64,000 bases of DNA from Cerrena zonata (lineage: Eukaryota > Basidiomycota > Agaricomycetes > Polyporales > Cerrenaceae): the NCBI GenBank assembly GCA_038087015.1, contig JASBNA010000063.1:184150-248149 (forward strand). Reading direction: 5' to 3'. The notes beneath the pieces are model-generated. The model saw only the letters and a list, made by a program, of their open reading frames with translations. It was not told the origin of the DNA and did not search any database. The position numbers were made by a program, and so were the translations under genes. Shown in pieces: positions 45,601 to 58,300 of the stretch (positions are counted from its first letter, which is position 1; each line of letters opens with the position of its first letter).

Positions 45601-48600
45601 GTCAACAAAGAGCAATATGAAGAACTCACTAAATTAGCCAATGAACCAAGCTTAGATGTCATCTCGGAGAAAGCAGCTCGTCATTCTCATATGGTAGTGG
45701 CTGAAGATGAACATGATAAATTAAGAGTATTGGCTAATAATCCTTCTGTTGAACATATCAAAGAAAAGGCAGCAGCTTTGAATCATACCGTTATTGATAA
45801 TGCAACTCATGAATCATTAGATCAAATGGCTAATTCTCCTGACTTAGAGCATGTCAACCTGAAGGCTGAGAAGCATGATCATATAATTCTTCCTAGCAAA
45901 GAACACGAGAAGCTCATTGGCCAAGCTCATAATCCATCTATTGATCACTTGAAGGACAAAGCTAAAGTGTTGAACTATTCCTTGATAAAACTGAATGAAC
46001 TTGACGATTTGACTAAATTAGCTCATGAACCACATTTGGAACATGTTACCGAGAAATCAAAAGCCTTGGGGTTCAGAATTCTCAGTAACTCTGATCATTC
46101 GGAACTCGAGAATTTGGCTAACTCACCTCCAATTGATCATATCTCTGCAAAAGCAAAAGAGTTGGGCTATGCCACAAATCCTCAAGAGGAATATAGTGAT
46201 CTTTATAAATTAGCTCATGACCCAACAATTGAGCATGTTTCCGAAAGAGCTGCTCAGTTCAATAACATTCTTCTCACTAAAACTGACCATGAGAAGCTCT
46301 TAGCCTTAGCCAATAATCCGTCTATTGATCACTTAGAATCGAAGGCTTCGGAATTGAATAAGACTGTGATTGACAACGAAGCTTTGGAAGACTTAAAGAG
46401 AGATCCATCAGTTGATGAATTGAAAACGATGGCAGCTAAACTAGACTTCGTTGCAATTAAAACTGCTGAATTGGCTTCTTTGAAGAAATTAGCAGACAAT
46501 CCAGACGTAGACCACTTGAAAGAAAAATGCAGCTTACTTAACCTTGTCCCATTGTCATCTGAAGAATTTGATGAATTATCGAAATTGGCTCACTTTCCAA
46601 CAAAAGAGCATCTCGAAGACAAAGCAAAAGAAATGGATTTGGTAATCATTCCTTCTACTGAGTATAACTCTTTATTGAACGATATCAAAAACCCATCCAT
46701 AGACTACCTCAAGGAGAAGGCTCTTATCAATGAAATTGTGCCTTTGTCAAACGATGAGCATGAAGAACTTCAGCGCTTAGCCCATAACCCAGATCTTGAA
46801 CATATCACTGCTAAGTCTAAGATTATCAACTATATTCCATTGTCATTCTCCGACTACGAAAATTTGAATCAACTAGCTCATAATCCACCTGCAGAACACA
46901 TAAAAGAGAAGTCCACAGGTTTAGATTTAATTGCATTGAATAAACAAGACCATGAAGAGTTAACTAAGAAGGCCCACAACCCTCTTCAGATCATGTTAAA
47001 CAAACTGCAGCTGCCATTGGGTTGATAGCTATCGACAATAATGCCTATAAAGAGTTATTTGAAACTTCAGCCAATCCATCTATAGATCACATCAGAGATA
47101 AAGCTAAATTACTTAACCATACAGTTGCTGAAACTAGTGAGTTCGATAAATTGAAGGAATTGGCCCACAACCCTTCAATAGACCATATTCGTAAAGTCGC
47201 TAATGATAAGCAATTGGTTGCATTAGATATATCAGATCACAATATTCTTAAGCAAAAGTCTGACTCTCCTGATTACGATCACATTGCAAAACACGCCTCC
47301 AGATTGGGATACACGACTATAGCATTCGATGAATTGAAGAAATTGCAAGACACTGTTAATCACCCAACATCCGATTTCATCAAAGAAAAAGGGCAGTCTC
47401 TTGATTTGAAGGTTCTTCCAAGAGAAGATTATGATAAGTTGAACAAGCTCGCCCACAGACCTACCACTGAGCAAATTAGGGAAGCCTCGACCAAGGCTGG
47501 ACTCGTTGCTATCAGTAAGGCACAACATACAGAAATGAAAAAAGCCATCGAAGAGCCCTCTGCTGAATACTTATCTTCAAAGGCTGAAGGACTCGGGTTG
47601 GTTGTTGTTGACAAGGAAGACCACCATAACCTAACAAACCCTTCAAAAGCTGACCTTGAAAAGAAAGCTCAAGATATAAAGCATGTTTTGGTTCTTGAGG
47701 ATTCTTACAAGAAATTGAAAGACACTGCCGAATCCCCATCATATGATTTTATTAAGGAGAAGTCCAAAGCCCATAATTTGGTGGCTTTAGATGAAAAAGA
47801 ACATACTGACCTATTGAATAAAGCCAATGAGCCATCCAAGGAGCATATTATTGAAAAGGCCGGCTTGGTTGGATTAGTTGCTTTGTCCAAGCATAAGCAC
47901 GATAAGATGACTTCTAAAATAGAGAAACCTTCTAAGGAATATTTAGCTGAACATGCTAGTAAGAGTGAACACGAATTAATCCCAAAAGGTGAATTAGCAA
48001 AACTCAAAGATGAATTAGCCAATCCTTCATTGAAATATTTGAAGACTAAAGCTAAAAATTCTAAACATGTTATACTTGAAGAGTCTGAATATAATGATTT
48101 AATAAAATCAGTAGAGTCTCCTACTGAAGCCTATATTAGTGAAAAAGCTTTCAATTATGGATTAACTGTCATTCCAAAAGAAGAATATTCGGATATTCTA
48201 GGCAAGGTTCAGAAACCAGACTTGTCTTACCTAATAGAAAAGGCTGCTACTTTTGATCATACTGTAATTCCATCCGAGGAGTACCAAAAAGCCAGTAAAA
48301 TGCTTGAAAATCCTACTATGGAATTTTTAAGGGAACATGTTTCAAAAACTGATCACACTATTGTTTCGAATAGTGAATATGGTGAATTAACACGCTTAAT
48401 ATCAGATCCATCAAGAGAGCATATAGAGCTGAAGGCAGAATCGGCAGGTTTGATGGTCTTACCAAAGGTTGAATATGAAGACATTGTCAAGAAGTCATCT
48501 AATCCTTCGGAAGACCAAATTTCTAAGTTTGCTGCTTCCTTGGGTATGGTAGTTGTTGGGAAACTGGCTTATACTGAGTTGAAGGATAAACTTGCAAGCC

Positions 48601-51600
48601 CTTCATTGGATTTCCTTACGGATCATTCCAATAAGAAGGGATTAAGCTTAGTTGATTCAAAAGAATTGAATGAAATGAAGGAAATTATTGAGAATCCTAC
48701 TTTACCATTCTTGAAAGGTAAAGCTGAGCTTTTAGGAAATAAGATCATTTCAGAGGCAGAATATTCGGAATTCGAAACAATTCGTGACGATCCTTCGATA
48801 GAGTTCCTTAAAAAGCATGCCGCCATCAAAGATCATACCGTACTCCATATTCCAGAACATGAAAAATTATTAGAAAAATTGGACAAGCCTGACCCAACTT
48901 ATATCAAGGAGAAAGCTGCTCTCAGTAAATTAATAGTTTTGCCAGAGAATGAATATGATTCATTGGTTGAACCAAGTCGTGAAGCTATAATAGAACTTGC
49001 TTCTAAGTCAGGTTTGGCGGCTATTGATAAAAGCAGCTATGACTTGTTGAAGAAAAAGATCTCATCACCAACAGTTGCTTACCTTAAGGAGAAAGCTAAG
49101 GAAAATGGTTACATATTGTTATCTGATAACGATCATTCGGAATTAAATAGATCGATCGAGTCACCAAGTGAAGCCTACATCAAGCTGAATAGTGAGAAGT
49201 TAGGTTTCAAATTGGTACCAAATGTGGAATATAAGAATCTCAGGCTGTTAGCTTTCAAACCAGACATTGAACACTTAAACAAAGTTTCCAAGTCTTTAGG
49301 CTATTCTGTCCTCGAATCTGCCGAACTTGATGATTTGAAAGCGGCGGCTGAATCTCCTACCTTCGAGCAATTGACTCAAAAGGCTAAAGAGAAAGATCAT
49401 GTTCTTATTCATGAAGATGAACACAAGGAGTTAGTTCTCAAAGCTGACGAACTGTTAGATGAAAAATTACAGAAAGCTCATATGAAAGGAGTTGACTTAG
49501 ACGAACATGAAAGTATGATCAAACAAATCAGTAACCCCTCCCTTGAGGTCCTAATTTCTAAACTCACCCATCATGGTCATGATACTATACCCTCTACTGA
49601 ATTGGCAAAACTCAGGGAGGATTCGACTAGGTCTATTGAAAGCAGAGCGAAAGAATCAAATTTGGAATTAATATCACCTGAGGAGCTCTCTCGTTTGAAA
49701 AATCAATTAGACCACCCAGCTTTGGACTATTTGGAAGAAAAATCCAAAGAACAAGGGTACACTCTTGTTAATATTGATGATCATGAATCCTTAACTAAAG
49801 CAAGTAAGAAGTCCGTGCATGATCATGCCAAAGAAGCTGGGCTAATTGCAATTCCTTTGTCTGATCATAGTGAATTATTAAACCAGACGCAGTCACCCAC
49901 TTTAGAGTTCCTTTCATCGAAAGCCTTCAAACATAATCATGTACTCGTCAAGAATGATGAATTCGAAAAACTTTCGCTTGTGAATGAAGCACCATCATTG
50001 GACTTTATTATTGAAAAGGCCAAGGCACACCAACATGTTACTTTACCCGAGAAGGAATTCGAATCATTGAATATGCCATTGGAAAAGAAACTAGAGGAAG
50101 CTGATTTGGTTGGCATTCCAACAAAGAAGCACAGAGAATTAATGGAAGAGTTGAATAGTCCTTCCTTAGATAAGATCATCGAACATCTGAAATCTCATAA
50201 CCATACAGTGATGCCAACTGACCATTTTAATTCAATCAGAAAGGTGGCCGAGCAATCACTCGAAGAAAGGGCCAAATTAGACAATAAGACCATCCTAAAT
50301 ACAGGTGATTATGAAGCATTATATAAGAAAGCTAACGATCCTGAAATTGATCACATTAATGAGAAAGCTGGTGCGTTTGATCATATTGTTGTGGATAAAT
50401 CGAAATTCAATGAATTGGAGAGCATAGCTACAAGCCCTTCCCTCGATCACCTTAAAGAAAAGGCAAAGAATCATGAGCATGTCATTATACACGCGAAGGA
50501 TTTCTCTGAATTAGAAACCAAGGCAAATGAAAGTGTTCATGATAAAGCAATCGCATTATCGATGGCTGCAATTCCAGTATCTGAATTGGATAATTTAAAG
50601 AAATTAGCCGGTGAGTCACTTGATGAAAAAGCTTTCAAGTCCAACAAGAAGATAATAGAAAATGATGAGTACGAGAACTTGGTTAAAGATGCAACCAATC
50701 CATCATTGTCCAAAATCAAACAAGTTGCTGCTACTAATAATCTTGTCTTAATTCCGGAAAATGACTTTGATGAGATGAAGGTCAAAGCAGAAGAATCCAT
50801 TGAATCCAGAGCCGAAAAATTGGGATTTTCACTTGTGAATGTTGATGAATATAGAAAATTATGTTCCGACTACGATCAGCCACTGGTTGAGTATTTAACC
50901 GGAAAAGCTAAAGATCTTGGTTACGTGATGATTAATCAATCCCACTTCGAAGAATTAGAAAACTCCATGAAAGAAACTTTAGATAGAAAAGCTGAAAATG
51001 AAGGCAAAAAGGTTATTTCTGCTGCGGAATACGATGCATTATTTTCTCCATCTGTTGATAAGTTAAGGGAACATGCTGAGTCCCATAAACATTCAATTAT
51101 TCCAGCCGCTGAGTTGGCAACTTTGGTCGCAGCAGCTGGCGAGACATTGGAAAGTAAAGCCAGTAAAGAAAATATGAAAGTATTATCCCATGTTGATTAT
51201 GATGACTTGAATACCAAAGCATTGAACCCATCATTAGAACATATAAATGAAAAGGCTGCTGCTTTAGGGTATATAACTGTTGCTACTCAAAGCTACGATG
51301 TCCTCAATACTAGAGCTAATAAATCATTGGAAGATCAAGTCAGCGAAAGTAACTTGAAACTTATTACTCCAAATGAATACGATGATCTATTAGTTAGGGC
51401 CAACAAGCCTTCCATTGAGAATATCAAAAACAGTGCTTCTGCAAATGGATTAGTTGTTGTTCCAATGGAAGACTATAATAAATTGAAGATTGTTGCTGAA
51501 GAACCAATTGCTGACAAGGCTGCTGCAGGTGGCATGGTTCTTGTTAAAAAAGATCAATATGAAGAGCTTTTAAGGGAATTGGAGAGCCCAACGAATCATT

Positions 51601-53765
51601 ACTTGATCGAAAAAGCGGCTTCTATTGGATCTATGATTATTTCTGTCGAAGAATTGAATAAGCTTAAAGCATCATCAGAAATCAGTGTTTATGATAAAGC
51701 AAAATCCCAGGGTCTTGTTGTAATGGAGTCTAATGAACATAACAGTTTAGTATCTGCTAATCAATCCTTAAGGGAAAGAGTTGAGCTTCTTCAATCACTT
51801 GAAGGTGAAGCACTTGTTCAAAGCAAAGAACAGTTCGAGAAGAAGGGCTACGAAGTCATTAGAAAAGAAGATTACGAAGAACTCTTGAGAAAAACTGGTG
51901 AACTATCCGAAGGTGAGTTGAAAGAGTTAGCCGAAATGAAAGGTTTCTTAATGGTCAGTAAAGATTCGGAAACTAGAGAATTGGAAGATAATGATAATCA
52001 TATTCCAAAAAGCAACAGAATGTCCAGATTGTCAATGATTTCTAATAATGATGAATTCGCTGATGCCGAGGACTCATTCATTTTGAATAGAGATGAACTT
52101 GACAAGAGTGCTGCTAAATTGGGTATGGTAATTATGAATAGAGACGAGTACAATAAACTAACCGAACCAAAGGAATTAAGTGAGAAGGAATTGAGCTCTG
52201 AAGCAGAGAAGAGATCGTTATTAGTTATTCCTGAAGTCGAGATACTTAAATTGAAGCAGAAGCTTGCTGAAAAAGACTCACAGATTTTCAGTCTTAGCAA
52301 GAACGCCGACAGCGAGAATTCGAAAGAACTTATAATTGAAAAACTGAATGAACTTGGATTAATTGTTTTAGAGAAGGAAGAATATCAAAAGTTGAATACA
52401 CTTGCCAATGTCGGAAGAAATCCACCTGAACAAATTTTAGGTAGATCTGAATTAGAATCTAAAGCCACTGAATTTGGATTAGTGGTTATGGATCAAGAAA
52501 ACTACTTGAATATGAAGAAATCGGCATCAATTATTGATGATAAAAAGAAAATCAATGAAGTAGCTAGCAAGTTTGGACTTATCTGTGTTCCTGAAAGCTC
52601 ATTCATTGCAACTACAGTATCTAGACGTCCAGATCCAAATCAAGTTACTCTTCTTCCAACCACTTATTATAATAAATTATCCAGAAATGATTCATTATCA
52701 GTTGAAAAAATATCAGATGAAATGTTTAAGAAGTATGCTGAAAAGCGTGGCTATAAACATAGAGATGAATTAGGACCTCCAATGCTTGCAGAAGGTTCTA
52801 CGTTCAATGAAGAATTAGCTAGTATTGATGAAAGAACACCCCCAACTCAATATCCAAGCCCAGAATTTGCTCAATCTCATAGATTTACTCCTCCATCAAC
52901 ATCAGCAACCTCTGCTACAGCTAAATTAAGAACGCCTCAGTCATCTGCTGGCTCAACAGCTTACAGTAATAGACAATTAGGCAATAACTATCTCACACAA
53001 TCAGGATCTGTAAGGTCTAATTTGTCGGGGCATTCAAAAGGTGCAAGCGTTGCTGAGTCGATTAATACTATGGGTGGATTGTCATTGGCCACAAACGCTT
53101 CATTTACTGATAAATCCATGATCCCAGCTATTACTCAAGTTGTTATTGGTGAATACTTGTTCAAGTATTATCGCCGTTTAGGGCCATTGAGTTCCATATC
53201 TGAAAATAGACATGAAAGATACTTCTGGGTCCATCCATACTCAATGACTCTCTATTGGTCTTCATCGAATCCTGTTTTGTCTAACCCATCTGAGGTAAAA
53301 ACAAGAGCTGCAGCTATTGTCAGTGTTGAAAGTGTTCCTGATAATAATCCATTGCCTACTGGATTATATCATAAGAGTATAATTGTTCATTGCCAAAGTA
53401 AGACTCTTAAGATTACATGTGCTACCAGACAACGTCACAATATTTGGTATAATGCTTTGCGTTACTTAATCAACAGAAATGTTGATGAGTTAAGTTTTGA
53501 TACTGAACAATTAGATGAAGAAGGAGAAGACGATCAAACCATTAAGGATCGGAATATTTTAGAACATCAATCAGCTGGTAATAGTCCTAGAAGTAATGCA
53601 GTAAGTGGGAAAGAAAGAGATCAACAGCAACAAAGCGGAATCTATGATCCTGGTGAACGTCATGCATTCCCCCGTCCAAGAATATCATCTACACCAAATG
53701 GCGGATTAAGAAGTCCATCAAGTGGAATGAAACTTAACCGTTTCTCTAGTTTAAGAAGACCATGA
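42640..53765 (+). CDS. NUM1: Giant cortical anchor protein, Num1-like, one frame break
   Basis: Cortical attachment protein that captures dynein and tethers mitochondria at the plasma membrane. The ATG is at 42640-42642. A Ser/Gly-rich head leads to a coiled coil (about residues 130-290) and acidic linkers. From about residue 535 there are several dozen degenerate repeats of about 32 aa (pattern NPS-x-(D/E)H-I-x-EKA ... L-P-x-x-EY-x-EL). A C-terminal PH domain (about 53140-53490), with the conserved YFWVHPYSMTLYW and final helix HNIWYNALRYL, should bind PI(4,5)P2. One base appears missing at about 46981-46986: CCTCTTC should be CCT-TCT-TC to keep the repeat AHNPS-x-DHV. The second part starts at TTG, not ATG. 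The composite is about 3708 aa. Family call is firm. Confidence 0.93.
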
Positions 53766-54282
53766 TTATTAAAAAAGATAAAAATAACATCAAAAAATAT
53801 TTAAAAAACAAAAAAAAATAAAAATGCAAAAAAAATTTAAAAATAACTACATGACTTTACATTCTAATTTTGATTTTAATTCACGTTTCAGTACTCTAAT
53901 ACATATTATATTTTATTAAAGGAGTGTAGTTTGATCTAAAGCTAAATGAAATGTTCTTTTGAATAAGCTCAATTATAGAATAGCCGTGGGAGCCGAAATA
54001 AATTTCAAGATTCTTCAAAATATTCAGAGCTACAATTGTAAACAAAAAAAGAGTATTCAAAAGAGATACATTAGACATTGATAGGTAAAATGAACGAACT
54101 TATAAACCACGTAAAGACAACGTAAGATCGAACATTAAATAAAAGAGACTCGTAAGATAAAAAACGAAAAAAAAAGAATTAAAAAAAAAAAACAGAGTAT
54201 ATAATCAACTAGGGTATAACAGTAGAAGATCAACCAGGAAGAAAAACGAAGCGGGTTGGCGAATGACTTTAAGTGAAAGAAC
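53766..54282. other. Intergenic: convergent 3' flanks of NUM1 and CMD1
   Basis: About 520 bases, very A-rich, between two converging genes. No gene seen. Confidence 0.55.
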
Positions 54283-54900
54283 TTATTTAGCAGCCAATAA
54301 TTGGGTGAATTCTTGAATATCAATTTCACCATCATTATTAGTATCGGCTTCTTTGATCATTTGATCAACGTCAGCGTCAGATAATTTTTCACCAATTGAA
54401 GTTAAAACATGTCTTAATTCAGCGGCAGAGATTTTACCATCACCATTTCTGTCGAAAACTTTGAAAGCTTCAGCGATTTCAGCTTCAGAATCAGTGTCCT
54501 TCATTTTTCTGGCCATCATGGTTAAAAATTCTGGGAAATCAATTGAACCATCGCTATTGGTATCGACTTCGTTGATCATATCGGTCAATTCACTTTCAGA
54601 AGGGTTTTGACCCAAGGATCTCATCACAGTACCTAATTCCTTGGTGGTGATTTTCCCATCACTGTCTTTGTCAAATAAAGAGAAAGCTTCCTTGAATTCA
54701 GCAATTTGTTGCTCAGATAATTTATCAGCCTAAAAATTATTCGTGTTAGTCTTTTACTTCGAATCCTTGTTCACTTGCAGTAGCTCCAGATCAGCCCGCT
54801 CCTGACTCCCACCCTCCCCCAATCTCCCCATCAACCATACCGCACCCTCCGCCCGAACCCTGCCATCCCTGCAAGCTCCAACTGGAATTCAACGTACCAT
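54283..54900 (-). CDS. CMD1: Calmodulin, two exons
   Basis: Ca2+ sensor that acts on kinases, calcineurin and the spindle pole body. Coding exon 1 is just the ATG (54898-54900). The intron 54730-54897 (168 bases) has a GTACGT donor, a GACTAAC branch and a TTTTAG acceptor. Exon 2 is 54283-54729. The product is 149 aa. Four EF-hands follow in order. The first (DKDSDGKIT), second (DTNSDGSID), third (DRNGDGKIS) and fourth (DTNNDGEID) all keep the Asp/Asn Ca2+ ligands, including the 12th-position Glu, unlike S. cerevisiae Cmd1 where the fourth is defective. Without splicing the protein would start at an internal Met and lack the first EF-hand. The intron contains two potential G-quadruplexes. Confidence 0.97.
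54808..54869 (-). other. Two potential G-quadruplex motifs inside the CMD1 intron
   Basis: On the sense strand four G-runs at 54808-54829 (loops of 1, 1 and 5 bases) and four more at 54845-54869 (loops of 3-6 bases). Both would be in the pre-mRNA. The block is very G-rich in an otherwise AT-rich region. Confidence 0.75.
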
Positions 54901-55317
54901 TGTATCGTAGGTTTATACTATCTTCAAAAGAAGTTATAACTAGTTGTTGATCTTGTTTTTTTTTTTCCTTCTAACTTTTAAATTTGCGCTGTTCAAAAAT
55001 TTGACCCGAAAAAAACAGAACAAAAAAAAAAAATACACCAAAACAAATAAACAAAGCTCTACACAAAAAATCCTTTAGAGAACAAGTTAAAGCCAAACCA
55101 ATTTGATTGGTTTACAAGGACACGGTACGAGAGACATTGTAACAAGTATAGTTTGAGTAGTTTTCGAGCAGGTAGGAGGGGTGTAAGGCTTGAGAGAAGG
55201 TGGTTGATTGTCAAGAGTGTAGCCGTTTGCACGCAAAACACGGGACTCAGGTACCATTTTCGCTCTTGAAGCGGTTATAGTGTTTCTTTTCATTGTTAAA
55301 TTGAATAACACTAAAAT
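54901..55317. other. Intergenic: divergent CMD1/REV1 region
   Basis: 417 bases between the CMD1 ATG and the REV1 ATG, with poly-A/T tracts at 54957-54966 and 55022-55033. A 68-codon minus-strand frame (55087-55293) is discussed under rejected items. Confidence 0.5.
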
Positions 55318-58300
55318 ATGGACGATGGACTGACCATCAGGGACACTTCACTGGCTCAAGGTGATGAGGATAATGATAATAGGCAGAGAAGGGCGTCAGG
55401 ATGTGAGATAGCCGCCAGAGAGCCTACGGGGGAGTATCCCAGCTATTTGAAGTCGCTTGATGATAGTCAGCTAATAAGCCATATCAATAGTTTGTCGCAG
55501 GACAGACATTCGCCCTTGGCGGTGCCTAGAAGCAGTGTGAAGGGAACCTCGACTCCGTTGCCGCCCAACAAGAAGCTCGTTGAGTCGTTCAAATCCACGT
55601 CGACTGATCCGTTTGATGATGGTCTTGATGAAGTGATTGCCGATTTGGCTAGTAAGAATGCTGCCCCAGTTGGGTTGGAGTCGGAGTCTAGCTCTGAAGA
55701 TGAGTCGTTTGGTCATGTTGGGCCCGTTGCATGATTTTGGAGATTATGGTACTTACTTTCAGAACAAATCACGTAAACAGCAACAGTCAGATGAAGCTTT
55801 TGTAAAGTGGGATAATGAAAGAAGGAAAACTACAGAATGATACTTCTCCCCGTAAGAAGATTTTTGACGGTTGTATCATTTTTGTGAATGGTCATACCAA
55901 TCCTTCCATGAGTGAAATCCACCGGTTGGTTATTCTTCATGGTGGAGTTTTCTTGAGCTTTCTACATAACAAAGGGGCTGCTACTCATATTGTGTGTGAT
56001 CGTTTAACCCCTAGGAAAAGAATCGCTTTTAGAAACTACAAGGTTGTTAAAGCAAAGTGGATCACAGATTGTATTGAAAAAAACCAATTGTTAAATTGGT
56101 TTGATTATAGGTTAATCGATGACGTTGATTACGGTCAGAAAAGACTTGGCTTTGATAAAGTTCACGAGGCTGACCTCGACAATGATGATCAAAAGACAGT
56201 GGATCAAATCACGAATGGTGATGTAAACCAAAGTACTAAAAATCAACTAGATGAAGATGATGTAAAAGATGATGTGGAAGATGATGTGGAAGATGATGTG
56301 GAAGATGATGTGGAAGAATTAGAAAACGACTTACCATTAACTCAACCAGAATCGGAAGTAGAAGAAGAGAAACAAAAATCACAGTCTAGAATTGAATTTT
56401 TCGAAAACTTAAATCAACTAAGAGATGTAAAAGATCCAAATATCATCTTGGATGCAAAACATCCGAAATTCTTGCAACATTTTTTTGCTAATTCGAGACT
56501 TCACCATCTAAGTACTTGGAAAACAGATTTACGTACAAAATTCTTAAGAAGAATTGTTGATAATTCAAAATTGTCTGTGTCAAAATTACCCAAATCACAA
56601 CTTGATGAAAAAGTTATTATGCATGTCGATTTTGATTGCTTCTTCGCTACTGCTTCATGCTTGAATCATCCAAACCTTGATATAAATAAAGATCCAATTG
56701 CAGTTACTCATGGTGGTCGTACCTCTGATGTGGCTAGTTGCAATTATATTGCAAGAAACCATGGTATTTCAAATGGCATGTGGCTATCAAGAGCCCAAAG
56801 ACTATGTCCTAATCTTATAACCATTGACTATGATTTTGACTCATATGAAAAATTTTCGAACTTGTTCTATAATTATTTGATATCAAGTGAAAAATTTGAT
56901 TCGATTTTTCCTGTTCTGATTGACGAAGCGTTATTAGATGCTACATCTTATTGTCTTTCTAACTCTAACGAGAGTCACACACTTGTTGATTCAGTCTATG
57001 ACTTGATTAATGAAATCCGCTCAAAGATATATCAACTAACTAATTGCTCAGTAAGTATTGGTGCATCCAAAAATGTCCTTTTGGCCAAGTTGGCTATCAG
57101 AAAGGCTAAACCAAATGGCCAATTCTACCTACATGATAGGGTCCATGAGTTTTTGAAAATGGTCCCTGTTAAGAATTTGCCAGGCATTGGTCATAGTATC
57201 AAAGAGAAAATTATGAACGAACTCAAAAATTCATCTAATAGTGAACCACTTGTTCAGGACTTATTACCCTTCTCGAAACAAAAACTCATGCATATTTTTG
57301 GGGATAAGACCGGTACAAAACTATTTAATTATGCTCGAGGTAAGGATGATACCAGTATTAAGATCGATTTAAATAATAGTGAATCAGTTTTGGGCAGAAA
57401 ATCTGTTTCGGTTGACGTGAATTTTGGTATCAGGTTCGATACCGTCACCCAATTAGAGACTTTCCTCATTGATTTGTCGAAAGAACTATATTCAAGATTG
57501 GTTGGCTTGGGGATTTGCGGCTCATCTCTTACTTTAAGATTAGCAAAAAGGGCGGACAATGCCCCAGTTGAACCTGAGAAGTATTTGGGAATGGGTGTTT
57601 GTGATTATTTTAATAAAACTTCAAGACTAGGTGTTCCTACTAATGATTGGGGCATTATCGGTAACGAATTAAAGGCCCTATACAGAATGTTGAATATTCC
57701 AGTCAAAGAATTACGAGGAATAGCAGTCACCATGTCAAAACTTAGAGATGTTGCTATGTTGAAAAAAGATCGACAAATGAGACTCCCATTCAGTGCTATT
57801 GGTAAGAACGACGATATGGACATTGGTAAGAACAACGAGATGAACATCGGCAATGTAGTAGAGGCTTCACCAATCAAAGAAGTGAAGCAAATAACCTCTG
57901 CAATACAAGCACAACCAACCACACACTCAATGGATCGTCTCACATACGACACCATTGATTGGGAAGTATTTAAGGAAATTCCTGAAGATATCAAAAGAGA
58001 ATTAAAAAGAGAGTTGTCGCGTAGGGGAATGCAAAATTCTCCTATCAAGAAAAGTCCAGTTAAGCGAGAAGCTGCGAACTCCAAAGTATTTTTGCAACAA
58101 TTACTTCCAACCCAGGACAATGGCTCTGTCAAGTATGCTAGAGTGGTGCATGCATCTAAATCACCAACTAAGAAACGTAAAGCGTCCAAGTCTCCTCTGC
58201 CAATCAAAAAGGAATCATCTCCAGGAAAATATATTACAGATCTATCCACCTCATACGACGAATCGGTGTTAAATGAATTACCGTCTTCAGTTAAAGCTGA

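Noticed and set aside
47022..53765. Second NUM1 frame as a separate gene
   Set aside because: It starts at TTG, its first repeat is incomplete, and the missing start is in the preceding frame; one-base loss explains it.
42640..53765. NUM1 repeats as a CRISPR-like or mobile repeat array
   Set aside because: Repeats are coding, diverged at DNA level and translate to one protein family.
55087..55293. 68-codon minus-strand frame between CMD1 and REV1
   Set aside because: It has an ATG and acceptable codons, but its start is 24 bases from the REV1 start and I recognise no homologue. Kept as a remote possibility only.
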